From the NCBI RefSeq assembly GCF_020520425.1, contig NC_079487.1, positions 60,674,719 to 60,738,718 on the forward strand: a stretch of DNA of 64,000 nt. The letters are read 5' to 3'. The notes under the pieces were generated by a model, which did not search any database, was not told the DNA's origin, and worked only from the letters and a program-made list of their open reading frames with translations. Positions 59,661-64,000 of the stretch are shown here, in pieces; positions within the stretch are counted from its first letter, which is position 1, and each line of letters starts with the position of its first letter. The DNA comes from Spinacia oleracea (Eukaryota; Streptophyta; Magnoliopsida; Caryophyllales; Amaranthaceae). Both the position numbers and the translations under genes were made by a program.

Positions 59661-61708
59661 GTGTCAGAACGGAGGAACAGAACCTTGCTAGACATGGTTA
59701 GATCAATGATGGGTCAGGCCGAACTTTCAATATAATTTTGGGGACATGCACTAAACACAGCTGCACTCACTATAAATATAGCTCCGTCTAAAGCTGTTGA
59801 AAAGACTCCATATGAGTTATGGTTTGGAAAGTCTCCAAATGTGTCTTTTCTTAAGATTTGGGGTTGTGAAGTATACGTCAAACGATTAATTTTAGACAAA
59901 CTTCAACCGAAATCTGACAAATGTATCCTTGTGGGCTATCCAAAGGAAACAAAGGGGTATTACTTCTATAATACATCCGAGAACAAGGTGTTTGTTGCTC
60001 GAGATGGTATCTTTTTGGAAGGAGATCACATTTCCAAAATGACAAGTGGGAGAAAAGTAGACCTCGAAGAAATTCGAGTCGAACAACAAACTCTAGAGAA
60101 TGCTCAAGATGACATTCAGGATAAAACTCAGAGATCTTTAGAAGTATCTGGTGAGAATCAGGAACCATCTAGATATGTAACCCCGCGTAGATCGCAAAGA
60201 TATAGGTCTCAACCGGAAAGGTACTTGGGTGTTTTGACGAACAAGAACTATGAAGTTCTATTACTTGAAAGTGATGAACTGCGACTTACAAACAAGCTAT
60301 GACGAGCCCTAGCTCCAAGCAATGGCAAGAAGCCATGCAATCTGAATTAGACTCCATGTCTGAAAATTAAACCAAGTTTGGGATATGGTCGATTTGGCAG
60401 ATGGCTACCAAGCCATAGGAAGAAATGGGTTTTCAAACTGAAAAAGGACTATAAGTATGGGAAACTATAAGTTTTCAAAGCTAGATTGGTTGTAAAAGGT
60501 TACAGGCAAGTCCATGGTGTGGTTTACGATGAAACCTTTTCACCAGTTGCAATGCTAAAGTCTATTCGAATAATGTTAGCAATCGCTGCATATTACGATT
60601 ACGAAATATGAAGATCCAAAGAATGCTAAAAAGGTATGTAAGCTTAAGAAATCCATTTACGGATTAAAGAAAGCATCAAGGAGCTGGAATATACGTTTTG
60701 ATGAAGCAGTCAGTGAATTTGGCTTCGTCAAGAACGCAGACGAATATTGTGTATACAAGAAGGTCAGTGGGAGCAAAATTGTTTTTCTATTATTATATGT
60801 CGACGACATATTACTTATCGGAAATGGCATTCCTATGTTGATCTCTGTCAAGATTTGGCTTGGGAAATGTTTTTCGATGAAGGATCTAGGAGAAGCACAG
60901 TACATACTAGGCATCAATATTTACAGAGTCCAAGCGAGGCTACCTACCCATGTCTCATGGAATGACTCTAAGCAAGACTCAGTGCCCAATAACACTGGAT
61001 GAGCGTAAACGAATGAGTGGGATTCCATATGCATCATTGATGAGTTCAATAATGTATGCTATGATATGTACATGCTCGGATGTTGCGTATGCACTCAGTG
61101 CTACGAACAGATACCAGTCAGACCCAGGAGAGGGACGTTAGACTTCTGCCAAGAATATTTTGAAGTACCTGAAAAGGCACAAAGACGATTTCTTGGTCTA
61201 TGGTGGAGATGATGAATTAATTGTTACAGGCTATATGGACACAAGTTTCCAAACCGACACGGATGATTTCAGATCACAGTCTGGGTTTGTCTTCTGCCTC
61301 AACGGAGGTGCAGTAAGCTGGAAAAGTGCTAAGAAAAGCACCATTGCGGATTCTACAACTGAAGCGGAGTACATTGTTGCACATGAAGCAGCAAAGGAAG
61401 CTATTTGGCTAAGGAAGTTCATAGAGGAACTTGGTGTATTCCCCTCCATTAAAGGACCAATAGCTCTATATTGTGACAATAATGGAGCTATTGCACAAGC
61501 AAAGGAGCCTAGACACCACCAGAGAGTCAAGCATGTACTTCGTAGATTTCACCTTCTACGAGAGTTCGTTGAAAGAAAAGAAGTCGAGATAAGAAAGATT
61601 GCAGCTGACGAAAACATCTCAGATCCATTAACTAAACCTCTACCGCAAGCGAAGCACAACTCGCACACTACAGCTATGGGAATCAAGAATGTTGGAGAAT
61701 GGCTTTGA

Positions 61709-62549
61709 TGTCCTTATTTAATGTTTTAAAGTTTTAGAGGTTAATACTTTGTAAAACATTATTGGTTAACCATTCATATAAATGAATAGAATTCATTTTC
61801 CATTTAATTTGTGGTTTATTAAATGATGAGTTCCTTCAATTTGACGATATATTCAAGATAGACTTTCAGGACCAGTCCTATGACTAAGAAATTTCTATCA
61901 AGTGAACTTGAATGTCAAAAGTTGAAAATGGTCCCTGGTCGGAGTTTTCTATAAAGATGGACGCATAGAAAACGCTAGACGACTAGAATGAAAAATGACT
62001 AGTAGTTCTGTTTCTTGAACTATGTGGACATGGAAATGTCGCAATCATTTCATAGATACTTACTTTGAGAAGACTAGTATCGGACAGACCTATGAAACTT
62101 TACTGTAAGAGACGAAAATCTGTCATAAGTAAATTTCATTAAAATTATTAGGCACTAATCCTCAATACCTGAGTGATTTGAGATTACTTGTTTGAGAACT
62201 GGTTACTTTGACGTTGTCAACCGTCGCACCGTAAAAGGAGGCTATAACGGCAACGCTCGGGTAATCACCTATCAAACAAAGTCTAATCTCAAGATCGCAA
62301 GATTGGGATTGTCCTCCCATAAATCGGGATGAGATGCTGAAAGTTGTACAAGGCCACTCGGAAAGCTAGAAACTATAAAATGCATGGCCGTGCTCAGATA
62401 AATCATAGGCTATGATTATCTGTTTATTTGATTAGTTGAACTCTGAAACCGAGAAATACCTATGGACATAATAAGGATGACAACTCTTACCTTATGTTCA
62501 TGAGCAAGCATCAAGCGACAAAGGAATTAGCCAATACACACTTGTCCCT
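61709..62549 (+). other. Copia-1 3' untranslated region
   Basis: Collinear with 44664-45506, no coding content. Confidence 0.8.
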
Positions 62550-62566
62550 AAGGACAAGCGGGAGAC
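62550..62566 (+). promoter_or_regulatory. Copia-1 polypurine tract
   Basis: AAGGACAAGCGGGAGAC, one purine-to-C change against Copia-2. Confidence 0.75.
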
Positions 62567-64000
62567 TGAAGGTAATAATTCCCTTGGTCCAAGTATGCAT
62601 TCAATGCTAAGTCTAATAAATGCGGTTCAGTATTAATTAATTATGCAAGTTAATAATTCAGTGAGATTAAGTGAACTGTATGCCTAGCTAGAGGCCGCTT
62701 CAGTTCAAGTGGAATTAATAATATTAATCCACAACTTACTCTTGAGTGAACCCGTAGGGTCACAAAAATAGTACGTGAACGGATCAAGTATTTAAGTGAA
62801 TTAAATACTCAATTTATGGATATTCAGAATCGACGGATCTCGGTTCCAGTGGGAGCTGAAATCGTCACAAGGCAAATTATGAATACTCCGGAAACGATGA
62901 TATTGCCGGAAACGGAAATATGGATTGTATCGGAAATATAACTATTATCCAAGTCGTAGATGTTGCCGGAAACGGAACATGGTACGTATCGGAAAATATG
63001 ATCGGAAATGGAAATATTGGCGGAATCGGAAATATTGTTGAAAACGAAAATATTACCGGAATCGGAAATATTATCGGAATCGGAAATAAATTCCGAAATC
63101 GGAAATATTAAATATTTGTTCGAAACGGAAATTAATTCCGGAATCGGAAATATTAAATATTGTTCGAATCGAAAATGAAATCCGGAAACGGAAAATAAAT
63201 CGGAAGCGCGACGTACGAAATAAATATCGGACGAGCTTGCTAGACGCAAGGCCCAACACGAAGCTAGGCCCGCGCCTAGCGTAGCCCGCGCAAGGCAAGC
63301 AAGCAACAACAATATCCCGCCCCACCAAGACAAGGCCCAGCAGAGCACAAGGCAAGGCCTGGCCCAGCCAAGGCGAGGCAGCAGGTTGGCCTCGCCCAAG
63401 CATGGGCCGCGCCAGCGCTGCTAGGACGCGCGCAGACTGCCCCTTGTGGGCTGTTCGTGTGTGGTCGATGTTCGTGCAAGCTTCGAATCCTTAGGCTTTT
63501 AGGATTTCTCCGATTAGATTATTTTCCTAAAAATACTAGAGTTAGTTGTTAAGCTAAACACTAAAAACAAAATGTTTAATTTAAGTCTAATTCTAATTGA
63601 ATTAGATAAATTGAATCCTAGTAGGTTTCTAGTTCCGATAATCCTACCCTATAAACAGGTGATGAAAATCACAATTTATATACATAAAATTCTCAAGTAT
63701 TCATATAGTTTTAAGGTTAAACTAAGCTTAATGATTTGCCAAATAATTAAGTACGAATAACATAAAACCTTAGGCTAAATTCTAGTTACTTGAATCTAAG
63801 GCGGATTCGAACGTGTTGTGGACTATCTACGGAGGGACTACACTTGGAGTCCTAAACTTGTTCTTGTTCGGTTCGGGAGCAGCTAGGGAAGGCACGTGTC
63901 ACATGTATGTATCCTAGATTATGCTAATTGACTATGTGGCAATTAATTTGGATTCCTGGCTTTATGGTTTTTCCGTATGAAATATATGTTTTATATTTGT
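62567..64000 (+). repeat. Copia-1 3' LTR, lacking only its last bases
   Basis: Begins TGAAGGTAATAATTCCC. It includes the CGGAAATATT array (62884-63210), a GC-rich block (63220-63460) and a degraded TATA box (TATAAACA, 63650). It stops about 12 bases before the expected end ..CATAACCTAATA. Confidence 0.92.

Larger units (their letters stand above)
56558..61708 (+). pseudogene. Copia-1 gag-pol, dead, with internal tandem duplication
   Basis: Same protein order as Copia-2. The gag start codon is ATA (56558) and CGA-to-TGA gives an early stop near 56585. Further stops are TAG at 57059, TAA at 57904, TAA near 57990, and their duplicates 1334 bases on, plus TAA near 59732. The zinc knuckle has lost a cysteine (CFYFKKKGHWKRDC). 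56993-58326 is repeated at 58327-59660. Two further deletions of roughly 100 bases remove reverse transcriptase sequence at about 60610 and connection sequence at about 60928. YVDDILLIGN (60797) and RNase H (61160-61708) remain recognisable. Confidence 0.92.

Overview
This window is nuclear DNA from a flowering plant: AT-rich, repeat-dense and almost free of host genes. Family-level resemblances (a UGT73-type glucosyltransferase and plant Argonaute, ERD6-like, YTH/ECT and MOR1 gene fragments) and the transposon families point to a eudicot. A member of the Amaranthaceae/Caryophyllales (spinach, beet or quinoa type) is my inference, not something proven by the sequence. Only one gene looks intact: an intronless UDP-glycosyltransferase at 11543-12994 (+).

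Left part (1-8684): the 5' end of a minus-strand Ty3/Gypsy-like LTR element. Its internal region (1-4162) carries an antisense fragment of a YTH-domain (ECT) gene. Its LTR (4163-8684) was split by a 3.0-kb CACTA transposon (5343-8349, target duplication AAT). That transposon has captured spliced-gene pieces of an Argonaute and an ERD6-like sugar transporter, so it is a Pack-CACTA.

Middle part (8685-21415): host-like DNA with the UGT gene, relics of UGT ends on both sides of it, a broken MOR1 C-terminus, a broken plant-mobile-domain gene, and many small DNA transposons. These include a 251-bp CACTA MITE, several TA-flanked Stowaway-like MITEs (one nested in another), a 1.4-kb element filled with a minisatellite and GATCT pentamers, and a Mutator-like MITE nested in a Harbinger-like element.

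Right part (21416-64000): one nested stack of retrotransposons. A non-autonomous Athila-like element (21416-28085+) is interrupted in its second LTR by Copia-1 (28086 to just past the window end, +). Copia-1's 5' LTR is interrupted by Copia-R (28973-53377, minus). Copia-R is interrupted by Copia-2 (31812-46901, +). Copia-2's reverse transcriptase is interrupted by an L1-type LINE (38519-43421). Target-site duplications support the last three insertions. Copia-1 and Copia-2 belong to one family with long leaders and decayed gag-pol. Copia-R shares their LTR modules, leader, primer site and polypurine tract, but its gag-pol survives only as non-coding DNA similarity, so it was probably mobilised in trans. 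All identities and divergences given are hand counts by eye.
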